A stretch of DNA of 64,000 nt from Inia geoffrensis. Taxonomy: Eukaryota > Chordata > Mammalia > Artiodactyla > Iniidae. The notes beneath the pieces are model-generated. The model was not told the origin of the DNA and did no database searches. It worked only from the letters and a program-made list of their open reading frames with translations. Where the stretch lies: positions 13,734,597 to 13,798,596 of the forward strand of contig CM070909.1 of assembly GCA_036417435.1 (NCBI GenBank). The letters are read 5' to 3'. This document shows positions 12,095 to 22,494 of this stretch, piece after piece. Both the position numbers and the translations under genes were made by a program. Each line of letters begins with the position of its first letter. Position 1 is the first letter of the stretch.

Positions 12095-12365
12095 AAAATT
12101 TAATCAGGAGACTAACAAATAAACTACCACAATGGGCCAGGCAGAAGATGAGAGTGGTAGCAGTAGAGACAGAATGAAGTAGACGAATTCGTGTAACATA
12201 TTTTAGTGGTAGAACCAAATGAACTTGCTGGTACGTGGTTAAGCAAGATGGGAAAGAGAGGAATCAAGAATATCACATAGGTCTTTGAATTGAACATTTG
12301 GGTGGAATATGGAGCTATATGTGAATAGATGGAAAAATCAGGAGTTCAATGTCAGCCTTTTTCAA
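12095..12365 (-). mobile_element. L2 fragment
   Basis: Antisense L2: agagtggtagcagtagagac followed by gatgggaaagagaggaatca and the downstream phrases in the order expected for L2 read in reverse. Strongly diverged. Confidence 0.6.
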
Positions 12366-12457
12366 GTTTAAGATGCCCCTAAGACATCAGATGGAAGCTG
12401 CTGAAGGCAGCTGCAGATACAAATCTGGAGGTCCCTGCTCCCATGGTGCTTATAATC

Positions 12458-12875
12458 TGTGATGGTTAATTTTATGTGTTAACCTGACATTTGGTCATAC
12501 ATTATTCTGTGTGTGCTTGTGAGTGTGTCTTAGATGAGCTTAACATTTGAATCTGTAGACTTATTAAGACAGAGCGCCCTCCCTGAAGTGGGTGGGTCTC
12601 ATCCAATCAAGTGAAGACATGAATAGAACAAAAAGGCTGAGTAAGAGGGAACTCCTCCTGCTTGGCTACCTTGAGCTGGGACACTGGTCTTCCTCCTGCC
12701 TTCATACTCTTCTTGGGTCTTAAGCTTCTGGCTGTTGGACTGGAATTTGTATTGTACCGTTGGCTCTCCTGGAACTGCACCATCAGCTCTCCTGAGTCTC
12801 CAGCTGGCCAACTGCAGATCGGAGGATTTCTCAGTCTCCATAATCACGTGAGCCAATTCCTAACAGAGAATATAA
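12458..12875 (+). mobile_element. Old LTR-like interspersed repeat (family uncertain)
   Basis: Begins tgtgatggttaattttatgt and ends with cataatcacgtgagccaatt followed by an A/T-rich tail, a very common mammal-wide repeat. The second copy in this window is antisense at 19771-20082. I recognise the repeat but am not certain of the Repbase family. Confidence 0.65.
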
Positions 12876-13174
12876 AAGTGGTGCCTATAATTATGATTGT
12901 GGTAAGGCTTACATAGCATACATATAGGTGTACTCTGGGAGCATATATCAGGAGGAGAGTCTAATCTCGGCTGAGGAAGGAGGAAAGACTTTTCTGAAAT
13001 TAAGAATAATTGATTCCAAACTTGGAAATAAGGCACAATGATGATTACTTGATACTTTTATATCATACCAGAGAATATTTTTAATAAGCCTATTTGACTT
13101 TCATGTGAGTCTCTCAGAAAATATCACTTAAAAAAAATAACTCACTGCTGACAAGGGACATTTTAAAGACAGAC

Positions 13175-13283
13175 CTGGGGCTTCCCTGGTGGCGCAGTGG
13201 TTGAGAGTCCGCCTGCTGATGCAGGGGACACGGGAGAGGCCACAACAGTGAGAGGCCCAAGTACCACAAAAAAAAAAAAAGAC
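13175..13283 (+). mobile_element. Internally deleted CHRS SINE
   Basis: Has the normal CHRS head and tail but lacks about 100 bases of the middle. The sequence goes from gcaggggacacggg straight to agaggccacaacagtgagag. The short word ACGGG occurs at both ends of the missing segment in full copies, so the deletion probably used this microhomology. The target-site duplication aagacagac is intact at 13166-13174 and 13284-13292. Confidence 0.93.
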
Positions 13284-13292
13284 AAGACAGAC

Positions 13293-13754
13293 GTGAAAGA
13301 ATACAGATTAACCTAGTAAGGTGTCATGGTTTTATAGTAAACCATGTTGCTAATACTCGTAGGATATTAACTAGTTTTGCATACAACTTAACACTGTTAT
13401 TTTGACATTTCTTTCTTATCAGAATATACAAACCCCTGTTCTTCAACACATCTTAGAACGAGCATTATTCCTGCTGACTCCCTCATCAATGAGTTACATG
13501 GAGCTTAAGCTCCTGCTCACATAAATAACTCTTTGAGAAGTGTGCTGGGGAAAAAATATTTTTATACATAAAAAATATTTTTATAAAAGCTAAGATCAGA
13601 ACAATGAAGAGGAGCTGGCTGGATACTGCCTGTTGGGTGTGTCGGGCAGCAGGAAGCATAGGGACGTGTTCTAGACAAAGTGAAACTGCAGTGCAAATGC
13701 ACTAAAGTTTAAAAAACAAAAAGCACAATAAGTTCTAGGATCTGGAAAAATATA
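13293..13754. other. Unassigned sequence
   Basis: No recognisable repeat or coding signal in this AT-rich stretch. Confidence 0.4.
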
Positions 13755-14170
13755 GGGGAAAATCTTAAGTACTGAGAGGAGAACAGAAAATATAATAAGA
13801 TGAGGCTAAGGAGAAAGGTAGGGATCACTGAACAACAGAAGGATCCACTGAAGAATTTAATCCGGGGAGGGACTTGATTGAGATGTTGGCTGAAATCTGA
13901 AAAGTAAAATAGAAGAAAGCAAATCTGATTTGGAATAAATTCTCAGGAGGCCCTTGCAATCATTTAGGGGAAAAAGATGACAGTTTGGTCTTGGGCAAAG
14001 GAGAAGGAGAAAAGGAAAACAGAGTCAAGAGATGGTTTGGAGATGGAATCAATATAGCTGACTATTGACAAATGTGGAAAATAAGGGAAAGGGCAGAGAT
14101 CAGGGTTGCTCTCAGATTTCTGGCTGCAGCAGTGAATGGTAATGCCCTGCAGAGTAGCAGCTGTGTTGGC
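13755..14170 (-). mobile_element. L2 fragment
   Basis: Antisense L2 with the phrases agagggacttgattgag-like, cccttgcaatcatttaggg and tgacagtttggtcttgggca, in the reversed L2 order. Diverged, with no open frame. Confidence 0.55.
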
Positions 14171-14412
14171 TTGAGTCTCTGAGTCACAAAATACCCCAGG
14201 GAAAGAGCAGGTGTCATCTTTAGCTGTGACCATAAAGTGGCATGCTGTCAGGAGAGTGGCAGTCTGCCTGGGCCACTTTACCTTGGAATATGGTACTTAC
14301 TCGGTTCTCTGCCCCAGCCACTGCCCTGGGCACTGGCATGATGCTCATTTGCAACAATCATTTCCCTTGGTCACTTGCCCAGACACCTCCTGGGCCACAA
14401 AAATAATCCTCA

Positions 14413-14976
14413 GTTTCCTTAAAAAACTAAAAATAGAATTACCATATGACCCAGCAATCCCACTAGTGGGCATATACCCAGAGAAAACCATAATTCAAAA
14501 AGACACATGCACCCCAATGTCCACTGCAGCACTATTTACAATAGCCAGGTCATGGAAGCAACCTAATGACATGCCCATTGATAGACCAATGGATAAAGAA
14601 GATGTGGTACATATACACAATGGAATATTACTCAGCCATAAAAAGGAATGAAACTGGGTCATTTGTTGAGACGTGGATGGAACTAGAGACTGTCATACAG
14701 AGTGAAGTAAGTCAGAAAGAGAAAAACAAATATCGTATATTAACGCATATATGTGGAATCTAGAAAAATGGTACAGATGAACTGGTTTGCAGGGCAGAAA
14801 TTGAGATACAGATGCAGAGAAGAAACATATGGACACCAAGGGGGGGAAGCAGGGGTGTGGGGGTGGTGGTGGTGGGATGAATTGGGAGATTGGGATTGAC
14901 TTATATACACTAATATATATAAAATAGATAACTAGTAAGAACCTGCTGTATAAATAAATAAAATTTAAAAAAAAAA
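14413..14976 (+). mobile_element. 5'-truncated L1
   Basis: Contains only the last part of ORF2 (from ttccttaaaaaactaaaaat) and the 3' UTR with a G-rich tract at 14841-14877, then an A-rich tail at about 14955-14976. The left target-site duplication aataatcctca is at 14402-14412. Its partner is not directly after this tail but at 15093-15103, so the inserted DNA extends to 15092. Confidence 0.9.
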
Positions 14977-15092
14977 GAAAGTCTACTCTTGGTGATATTT
15001 ATGTACTATTATAACTTGGAGAGCTCTGAAAACAAGGTGCAATTAATTATTTTAACTTCATTAAAAATTAATGATTTAATTAAAAAAATAAT
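14977..15092 (+). mobile_element. Probable L1 3' transduction
   Basis: About 105 bases of non-L1 sequence lie between the L1 A-tail and a second A-rich tail (taaaaaaataata). They are enclosed by the same 11-bp target-site duplication (14402-14412 and 15093-15103). ATTAAA near 15059-15065 could serve as a downstream polyadenylation signal. This is the layout produced when an L1 transcript reads past its own signal and carries flanking donor DNA along. Confidence 0.65.
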
Positions 15093-15103
15093 AATAATCC
15101 TCA

Positions 15104-15542
15104 AATTAGGCAACAGACACAATAGAGAAAGTGAGGACCTCTGGCACATAACCATTTTCCCTTTCCCCACCTTCTCTCAGGGTCCCATTAATTCTCTTTT
15201 TGTGTTTTCAAGCACAAAAGGGTGTGTGACTCATCCCCTTCTTGGAAGAAGGAACTATCTGCTGTAACAATCCTACCCCTCACCCCTTAGCTACCTGAAT
15301 TCTCCTGGGGAGGCCCCACCACCTAGCAGCTTCTCCTTTTATGAAACTTGACCATCTCAAGCTGAAACTAGCTCTGCTTCCTGAACAGCAAGATGCAATC
15401 ACACCTATAGGACTTGCATCTTCCAAGTACAGAAAGCCGAATGGGAGCAATGTTGCAATGCATCCATGCCTCAGTAGGGGTTCACCATCTAAGCGTCCAC
15501 AAGAGGCTCTCTTGTGCCCTTTCACCTATTCAACAAAGGTTT
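15104..15542. other. Unassigned sequence
   Basis: Ordinary composition. Open frames up to 92 codons have no recognisable domain. No repeat identified. Confidence 0.4.
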
Positions 15543-15556
15543 AAAAAACACTACTG

Positions 15557-15762
15557 AGCTTCCCTGGTGGCACCGTGGTTGAGAGTCCACCTGCCGATGC
15601 AGGGGACACGGGTTCGTGCCTCGGTCCAGAAGGATCCCACGTGCCGCGGAGCGGCTGGGCCCGTGAGCCATGGCCGCTGAGCCTGCGCGTCCGGAGCCTG
15701 TGCTCCGCAATGGGAGAGGCCGCAGCAGTGAGGGGCCCGCGTACAAAAAAAAAGAAAAAAAC
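15557..15762 (+). mobile_element. CHRS SINE
   Basis: Full CHRS copy: head with cttccctggtggcaccgtgg, B-box-like ggttcgtgcc, body gccatggccgctgagcctgc and an A-rich tail with one G. An imperfect flanking repeat around aacact-ctgag lies at about 15547-15557 and 15762-15773. Confidence 0.93.
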
Positions 15763-16099
15763 AACACTGCTAAGTGCCATTCTCTATCTAGGCAATGGGA
15801 ATACAATAATGAATTATTTAGGGAGGCGTGGGAGTTGGAAGAAAGAATATAACTGTAGGGTTGTAACTACCAGTAAGTACTCAAAAACTGCTCAGTACAC
15901 TAGATAGAGGAAGCCAATTTTCTCCCTTGATTCAGTTAGTATTTCCTCATTCATGTTTATCTCCTGTAGAGTAGTCTGACAGAAAACTCCTTTCAAAATC
16001 TGAACAAAGAAGTACCTTCAGACTACTTCACCTGGCAGTGTTCTCCTGTTGTCTTCACCGAATAAACAAGGTGTATAAGGCCAAAGTAGACTATTACAC

Positions 16100-16436
16100 C
16101 ATTCATTCAACAAGTGTTTATAAAATGCTGTGTATTGTGCTAAGTCCTCAGCAGAGGCTTACAATCTAGTAGAGATAAAAAGATACACAAGAAGACCTTA
16201 AATAACAATGAAAGGCAGTATGTAAACAAATTCTAAAGTGAGTTGTGCAGGAAAGAGAATTAAATGCTTTCAAAAGAGGAAATCAATGTGGATAGAATTC
16301 ACTGAGAAAGATTTTTACCGAAGAGATGGAAAAAAAAATAATAATGAATTAAAGTAAAAGGTTCCTGGCCTTTTAGTTCCTATATTTTTATAGGGAAAAC
16401 AATTAGTAAGTAAACACATAAATAAGCAACATAATA
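16100..16436 (-). mobile_element. L2 fragment(s), interrupted by L1
   Basis: Antisense L2 3' end: attcattcaacaagtgttta, then a clear gcttacaatctagtagagat phrase. A second L2-like start (aattagtaagtaaacacata) follows near 16400, so two L2 copies may be joined. The L1 at 16437 interrupts it and L2 resumes at 17239. Confidence 0.65.
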
Positions 16437-16622
16437 TAAAAGTAGAATTACCATATGATCCAGCAATCCCACTTCTGTGTATATTTATATGCAAAGCAAA
16501 TGAAAACAGGCTCTCAAAGAAATATTTGTGCGCCCATGTTTATTAAAGCATTACTCCCAATAGCCAAGATATGGAAACAACCTAAGTGTCCATCTACAGG
16601 TGAATGGATAAAAAAGATGTGT

Positions 16623-16677
<55 letters not shown>

Positions 16678-17225
16678 GAATATTATTCAACCATAACAAA
16701 GAAGGAAATCCTACCATTTGAGACAACATGGATGAAGCTTGGGGACTTTACGCTAAGTGACAGAAAGACAAATACTGTGTGATATCACTTATATGTGGAA
16801 TCTAAAAAAGCCAAACTCATAGAAAAAGAGAGTAGAGTGGTGGGGACCAGGGGTTAGGAGGGTAGGGGAAAATAGGCAGATACTAGTCGAAGGGTACAAA
16901 CCTCCAGTTATAGGGTGAATAAGCTCGGAGGATCTAATGTACAGCATGGTGATTATAGTTAATAATACTGTATTACAGGCTTGAAAGTTGCTAAGAGAAT
17001 AGATCTTAAATGTTTTCACCACAAAAAAAAAAGAAACAGTAATTATGTGATGTGATGGAGTGTTAGCTGATGCTAATATATTATTTTGTAACATATAAAT
17101 ATATCAAATCAACATGGTGTACACCTTAAATTTACACAATATATGTTACTTATATCTCAATAAAGCTGGGGAAAATGTTTAAGAAAAAAATAAAATAAAT
17201 AAATTGGAGTTTACTTAAAACTGAA
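16437..17225 (+). mobile_element. 5'-truncated L1 with CA microsatellite
   Basis: L1 ORF2 C-terminus (accatatgatccagcaatcc, atatggaaacaacctaagtg) and a 3' UTR of older L1 type (cttatatctcaataaagctg), with an A-rich tail to about 17204 and then 21 further bases. It is flanked by a perfect 13-bp target-site duplication, aagcaacataata, at 16424-16436 and 17226-17238, which places the insertion inside L2. Confidence 0.92.
16626..16675 (+). repeat. (AC)25 microsatellite
   Basis: Twenty-five uninterrupted AC units inside the C-terminal ORF2 sequence of an L1, at the place where related copies read gtacatatatacaatgg. Such a long pure tract is likely polymorphic in length. Confidence 0.95.
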
Positions 17226-17238
17226 AAGCAACATAATA

Positions 17239-17400
17239 CATTGTGATGAAAGTTATGAATAAAATAAATAGAATGATGAGATAGAAACTAAGGAATGACA
17301 CTCATCAAGAAAGGTGTTTCTGAGGTGGCGGCATTTAGGCTGAGACTTGAAAGGTGAGAATGAGAGGCTGCCTGTGTTTACTGCAGGTGATGCTATAAAA
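17239..17400 (-). mobile_element. L2 fragment, continuation
   Basis: Continues the L2 interrupted at 16436. It contains gaaaggtgtttctgaggtgg and ggctgagacttgaaaggtga, typical of antisense L2. Confidence 0.65.
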
Positions 17401-17663
17401 ATCATCAAACTATGTATTGAGAATAAATCTGATGTTATTAGAGTGCTGTTTGGGGTCAGTGGTAGCTATGTGAAGGCAGAAGTGATGCTGTTGCCGGAAA
17501 TTAATTCATAACACTGTGGAAGAGGAAACTATATTTTGAAAAAAGACAAATGTGATTTTCCCTTTCACCTTTTTGGAAACATGACTTCTTCCTAGTAAAC
17601 CCAAAGTATGCTGGGGTAGAAGGAGGTGCAGATTGGATCAAGACTGTCAAAGAAGGAAGGAGG

Positions 17664-17970
17664 GGCTTCCCTGGAGGCGCGGTGGTTAAGAATCTGCCTG
17701 CCAATGCAGGGGACACGGGTTCGAGCCCTGGTCTGGGAAGATCCCACATGCTGCGGAGCAACTAAGCCCGTGAGCCACAACTACTGAGCCTGCGCGTCTG
17801 GAGCCTGTGCTCCGCAACGGGAGAGGCCGTGACAGTGAGAGGCCCACGCACCGCGATGAAGAGTGGCCCCCACTTGCCGCAACTGGAGAAAGCCCTCGCA
17901 CAGAAACGAAGACCCAACACAGCCAAAAATAAATAAATAAAATTTTTTTTTTAATGTTAAAAAAAAAAAA
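17664..17970 (+). mobile_element. CHR SINE with mixed CHR-1/CHRS body
   Basis: Head and first body module are of the long CHR-1 type (gagcaactaagcccgtgagc). The middle switches to CHRS wording (cctgtgctccgcaacgggag, cagtgagaggcccacg). The end returns to the long type (gaagacccaacacagcc). The tail is A-rich. An imperfect duplication, aagaagga-gg, flanks it at 17650 and 17971. It may be an intermediate subfamily linking the two types. Confidence 0.88.
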
Positions 17971-17979
17971 AAGAAGGAG

Positions 17980-18911
17980 GGAAGAGAGCAGAAGTTATTA
18001 TTCAACTTGTCACACTCAAGAGAAATTTGCAGCCTAACAATAGGCTAGGAAATGCACAATTGAGAAAGAAAGGATTCTGGAAAGTTTAACTCCCACTAAA
18101 TATATCAAGGGCTAGATCTGATAGACTGTATCACATTTGAGTAGAGTAGAGGTTAAAGAAACATTCTTTCCTGACCCAGGGGACTGTAGGACTGGAAGGG
18201 GGAGGGAGGAAGGGGGTGGATGGCAGCTCCCCCCTCCACACCCTGCTGGGTTTCTAGTTCCCTGGACGTGTGTTGGACAGGCTGAGGGAGAACACTGGGA
18301 ACTGCGGGGTCTTTGCACCACTCCTCATTTGGGGCTCTGGGAGGAGCAGCCCTGCATCAACTTGGGGAAGAAGTAGGCGCCAGCATGACTTGGAGCACTG
18401 TTCCTCTGAATGCTTGTGGACCAACTGATTTTTATTGTTTGTTTTTTTCCATTCAGCCCTGGTACATTTACAAAATAAACTAAGAATAAGTCCACAGAAA
18501 AAGGAAATGAAAAATAAAATAAGTTAAAACCTAGGAAACACAAGCCCACGTTTTTTTATTAGATTCAACAGGCATAGAATTACTGTCAAATGGCTTTAAA
18601 AGTTTCTACACACTTTAACCAGACCCTGTTGGAAGATGGAGCCAAGACGTTAAGCTCAGCTTTTAAAGGGCATGGGCATCCCACAGATAGCCTGCCCCTT
18701 CAAGAGTTGTTGTCTGGCGCCCAGATACTTCCCTTGGCTGGGCAGGTGATCTCCATGTGTCATCATCTGTTGTTTGTTTATGATAACACTGGGTGGGACC
18801 TAGGACAGACTGGGGTGAGAGGAAGACAGGACAAGAAAGGCAGAAAACAGCCTTAAAGGAGAATGGAATTGCTTTTGACGTCAGAAGGAGCTTTGCAGCC
18901 TGCAGCCACCC
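17980..18911. other. Unassigned sequence
   Basis: No repeat or coding signal recognised. Open frames below 90 codons look incidental. Confidence 0.4.
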
Positions 18912-18928
18912 TAAAATCACCCTGTGTG

Positions 18929-19137
18929 GGCTTCCCTGGTGGCGCAGTGGTTGAGAGTCCACCTGCCGATGCAGAGGACACCGGTTCGTGCCCCGGTCTG
19001 GGAAGATCCCACATGCCACGGAGCGGCTGGGACCGTGAGCCATGGCCGCTGAGCCTGCGCGTCCGGAGCCTGTGCTCCGCAACAGGAGAGGCCAAAACAG
19101 TGAGAGGCCCGCGTACCGCAGAAAAAAATAATAATAA
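18929..19137 (+). mobile_element. CHRS SINE
   Basis: Full-length CHRS with a tail of A plus (AAT)n. The target-site duplication is a perfect 17 bp, taaaatcaccctgtgtg, at 18912-18928 and 19138-19154. It is one of the clearest and probably youngest insertions in the window. Confidence 0.97.
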
Positions 19138-19154
19138 TAAAATCACCCTGTGTG

Positions 19155-19770
19155 ATTATGTTATTAGCAGACACCTTGAGGAATCCCCTACTGGCACCCT
19201 AACAATGGTCTTGCAAATAATCACTTGGCCACATGCGCAGAGCCAGCAGCAAAGACTGGATTTTATTATTTTATTTCCCAGTACTATACAGGCTTTCTGG
19301 CCTGAAGTAAGAGGGGATGAGTAAGAAAAATATATATAATAGAATGGGGGACGGTTCCAACTCTCCTGAACCTACAACTAGACCTGGCTCAATGCAAGAG
19401 AATTTTATATTTAGCACAGTTATTTGGGGGGAAAGAAGAGAGAGAAAAATGAAGAGGGTTAACTGGCATCAGGAAACCCTTTATAAAGCTAACCATTGCT
19501 TACCCCTTTCAGGCTAGCTGGTTCCACTTCTTTCCTTTCTTTGCCGTAAACACCAGGGTTCTAGAGTCTTTCTCTACCTTACAACTGCCAACACTTGTAA
19601 TTTCCATACCCACCAAGCCGAGGCAGCAAGAAGACAACAGGTTCTAGGGCCCTTGGTCTTGCTCAGCTCTTGCTAATGGTTAATGGGTTCTTGCCCTCAG
19701 TTAGAATAGGGTTCACCTGAGATTTGCCCCACCTCCAGCTTCCTTCTAATAAGAGCCTCCCTACCATGTT
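19155..19770. other. Unassigned sequence
   Basis: No repeat or coding signal recognised. Confidence 0.4.
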
Positions 19771-20082
19771 GTATTAGTCAGGGCTCTCCAGACAAACAAA
19801 ACCTATAAGATATATATAGATACACAGAAAGAGGTTTTTAATGAGGGGTTGGCTCATGCAATTATGGAGGCCGGGAAGTCCCGCAATCTGCTGTCTGCAA
19901 ACTGAAGACCCCGGTGAGTCAGTGATGTAGTCCCAGTTCAGACCCAAAGGCCTGAAAACCAGGAGATACTTAATCCGTGTCGAAAGGCCCAAGAACCAAG
20001 AGTGCTGATGTCCAAGGGCTGAAGATGGATGTCCCAGCTCAAACAAGAGGTAATTTGCGCTTCCTCTGCCTTTTTGTCAATC
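19771..20082 (-). mobile_element. Old LTR-like interspersed repeat (same family as 12458-12875)
   Basis: Starts gtattagtcagggctctcca and runs through ggttggctcatgcaattatg and gatgtcccagctcaaacaag, which is the reverse of the copy at 12458-12875. It is 5'-truncated. Family name uncertain. Confidence 0.65.
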
Positions 20083-20204
20083 ATGAACTAACCAAGATAA
20101 ACCAAGAGCTAATTAAGATAAAGCAACAGTGTCACCTTGGTCCTAGATAGATTGCTTATATACCTGAGGACTTTCAGGCTAGGTAATTAAGAATTAGATA
20201 GGCC

Positions 20205-20413
20205 GGGCTTCCCTGGTGGCGCAGGGGTTGAGAGTCCGCCTGCCGATGCAAGGGACACGGGTTCGTGCCCCGGTGCAGGAAGATCCCACATGCCGTGGAG
20301 CGGCTGGGCCCATGAGCCTTGGCCGCTGAGCCTGTGCATCCGGAGCCTGTGCTCCACAACAGGAGAGGCCACAACAGTGAGAGGCCTGTGTACCACAAAA
20401 AAAAAAAAAAAAA
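20205..20413 (+). mobile_element. CHRS SINE
   Basis: Full-length CHRS with an A tail. The flanking duplication is aagaattagataggcc (20189-20204) and aagaatcagataggcc (20414-20429), 16 bp with one mismatch. Confidence 0.96.
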
Positions 20414-20761
20414 AAGAATCAGATAGGCCACTACCAAGTCCAGGATTTAGTGCCTCTGGCCTCACCATCACTACCTCAGTCCCCAGCCATTTCTCAGGAG
20501 TTCTGAGCAAGGAAGATGTAAAGTCTACTTTAAACTGTCCTCCAGAGGCCTTTGCAGCAATAAATTGGTCTCTAGAACTTAGGTTACAGATAAGTGTTTT
20601 GGAGAGGGACATCACACCAAGTGAGTAGTTCATTCTAAAAATTCTGCCTTTTGTGATTTCCTACTATTGAACCATTCTGCTTTATTCATTTGGACAGACC
20701 AGGCTGGACTCGTAATTACTGACTAAATCAGAAGTCAACAGTGTTTTAAAAAGGAAAGAAA

Positions 20762-20989
20762 GGGACTTCTCTGGTGGTCCAGTGGGTAAGACTCTGCACT
20801 CCCAATGCAGGGGGCCCGGGTTCAATCCCTGGTTGGGGAACTACATCTGCGCATACCGCAACTAAGGGTCTGCATGCCACACTAAGGAGCCTGCATGTAT
20901 GCCATAACTAAAGATCCCTCATGCCGCAGCTAAGACCCGGTGCAGCCAAAATAAATAAATAAGTAAATATTTAAAAAAAGAAAGAAAAG
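20762..20989 (+). mobile_element. CHR-type SINE, medium length
   Basis: tRNA-like head (cttctctggtggtccagtgg) with a near-perfect B box (ggttcaatccc), then ctaaggagcctgcatg-type modules and an A/T-rich tail. The duplication aaaaaggaaagaaag flanks it at 20747-20761 and 20990-21004. Confidence 0.92.
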
Positions 20990-21235
20990 AAAAAGGAAAG
21001 AAAGAAAAGATAGCACAAGGAAAATAAATTCAGATGATGTGTTGAACATTGAAACCAGTCCCACTTCTTTTCATACTGTCTATATAATAGAGAATAAATG
21101 TTCAAACCTTCCCATTACTAGATTGGAAGGCCTGGGAGATAACATATGGAAAAGAAAGGCAAATATTGTTGGACCTCAGGAAAAAAGTTACGCCTTCTTC
21201 CAAGCTGGATAAAAATTTGTCAATTAAGAACTAGA

Positions 21236-21335
21236 CCTAGAGACTGTCATACAGAGTGAAGTTAAGTCAGAAAGAGAAATACAAATACCGTATGCTAACA
21301 CATTTATATGGAATTTAAGGGAAAAAAATGCAACC
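21236..21335 (+). mobile_element. L1 shred: ORF2 3' end, sense
   Basis: Matches the last roughly 95 bases of ORF2 in L1 copy 1 (gtcatacagagtgaagttaa; ggaatttaagg), about 10060-10150, and stops at the short A-rich stretch just after the ORF2 stop. There is no 3' UTR or tail. Confidence 0.8.
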
Positions 21336-21356
21336 TGCCCCATCTCCTCATTTTTT

Positions 21357-21495
21357 GCTTTTTTTTTAAACATCTTTATTGGAGTACAATTGCTTTACAA
21401 TGGTGTGTTAGTTTCTGCTGTATAATAAAGTGAATGAGCTATACATATAATACATCCCCATAGCTCCTCCCTCTTGCGTCTCCCTCCCACACTCC
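21357..21495 (-). mobile_element. L1 shred: 3' UTR, antisense
   Basis: Reverse complement of the terminal L1 3' UTR (atctttattggagtacaatt; gtgtgttagtttctgctgta), matching about 10380-10505 of copy 1. A T-rich stretch on the left corresponds to its poly(A) tail. It is oriented opposite to the neighbouring sense shred at 21236-21335. Confidence 0.85.
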
Positions 21496-21499
21496 TCGG

Positions 21500-22010
21500 T
21501 TTCTTGCTCAAGTGAGAGCCGCCGCCCAGCTCCTGCCTTTGCTTCCTCTCCTCACACCACCCACTGTCTCAGCCTCCGTGAGACATTCCATGCCTCGGGC
21601 ATCCCCAGCAGCTGCTCAGAGGGGCCAGGTAACACCATCTAGAAGTCAGGCAAATTTTAAAATAATTGGATGGATTCTGGCCAATGAAAAGCAGGAAATA
21701 AGACGTCACTGACAAATGCATCCCTTACTCCCCCTCCTTCCCAAACCTAACAGTCTGTTCTGAGGCCCAGTGGATCTATACTACCTCTCAGGAGATGCTT
21801 CATGTGAAAAGCACTGGCCATGTCTCTTAGTGAAGCAGTGGCCAGCTTGATAACACACCAACTTATATTTTCTTATCCTCCTTCCCTGTTTTACTTCCCA
21901 TCTTCCCTCACTCTTGCTACCCTGGGATTCCACTCCAAATAAACCATTAATATATCAACCTTGTCTCAGGCTCTTTTCTATGCAATTTAAAGACAAAAAG
22001 AGTGCCATGG
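21500..22010. other. Unassigned sequence
   Basis: Moderately pyrimidine-rich. No feature recognised beyond short open frames. Confidence 0.4.
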
Positions 22011-22011
22011 G

Positions 22012-22141
22012 GGAATTCCTTTGTGGTCCGGTGGTTAGAACTCGGTGCTTTCACTGCCATGGGCCTGGGTTCAATCCCTGGTCGGGGAACTAAGATCCTG
22101 CAAGCCGCGCAGCACGGCCACAAAAAAAAAAAAAAAAAAAA
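22012..22141 (+). mobile_element. Short CHR-type SINE
   Basis: About 110 bases: tRNA-like head (attcctttgtggtccggtgg), B box ggttcaatccc, the short 3' part ggggaactaagatcctgcaa, and a 20-base A tail. Confidence 0.93.
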
Positions 22142-22494
22142 GGGAGTATCATGAAATTAGGTGAAATGGGAATATGGGAAAGCCATTTATAAGTGTTAAA
22201 GTAATCATTATGCCCATAAAAAGTCCACTTGGACAAATAAAAAAGAAGTACAAAATATTACAACCAGAACTTGTTGCAGAGACATTTATAAGGGATTACG
22301 GTATAGAAAGAAAGGAGCGCTTAACTCAGCTGGAGTGGGAGTTTGAAGTAAAAGGGGGGAAAGCCCCAAATAAAAGAGAGCCTTTCAACTAGGGATAATG
22401 CCCAGGCAGACAAGAGAAGGGCATCTGGGGCAAAAGCAGAGATGTGACATTCCCTGGAGGCCTGAGAAAGCACGTGAAGTCTCAGGAACTTAGT

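Noticed and set aside
20762..20900. SINE heads considered as tRNA genes
   Set aside because: They have A- and B-box-like words but no complete cloverleaf or anticodon arm, and they continue into SINE bodies with A tails. They are tRNA-derived, not tRNA genes.
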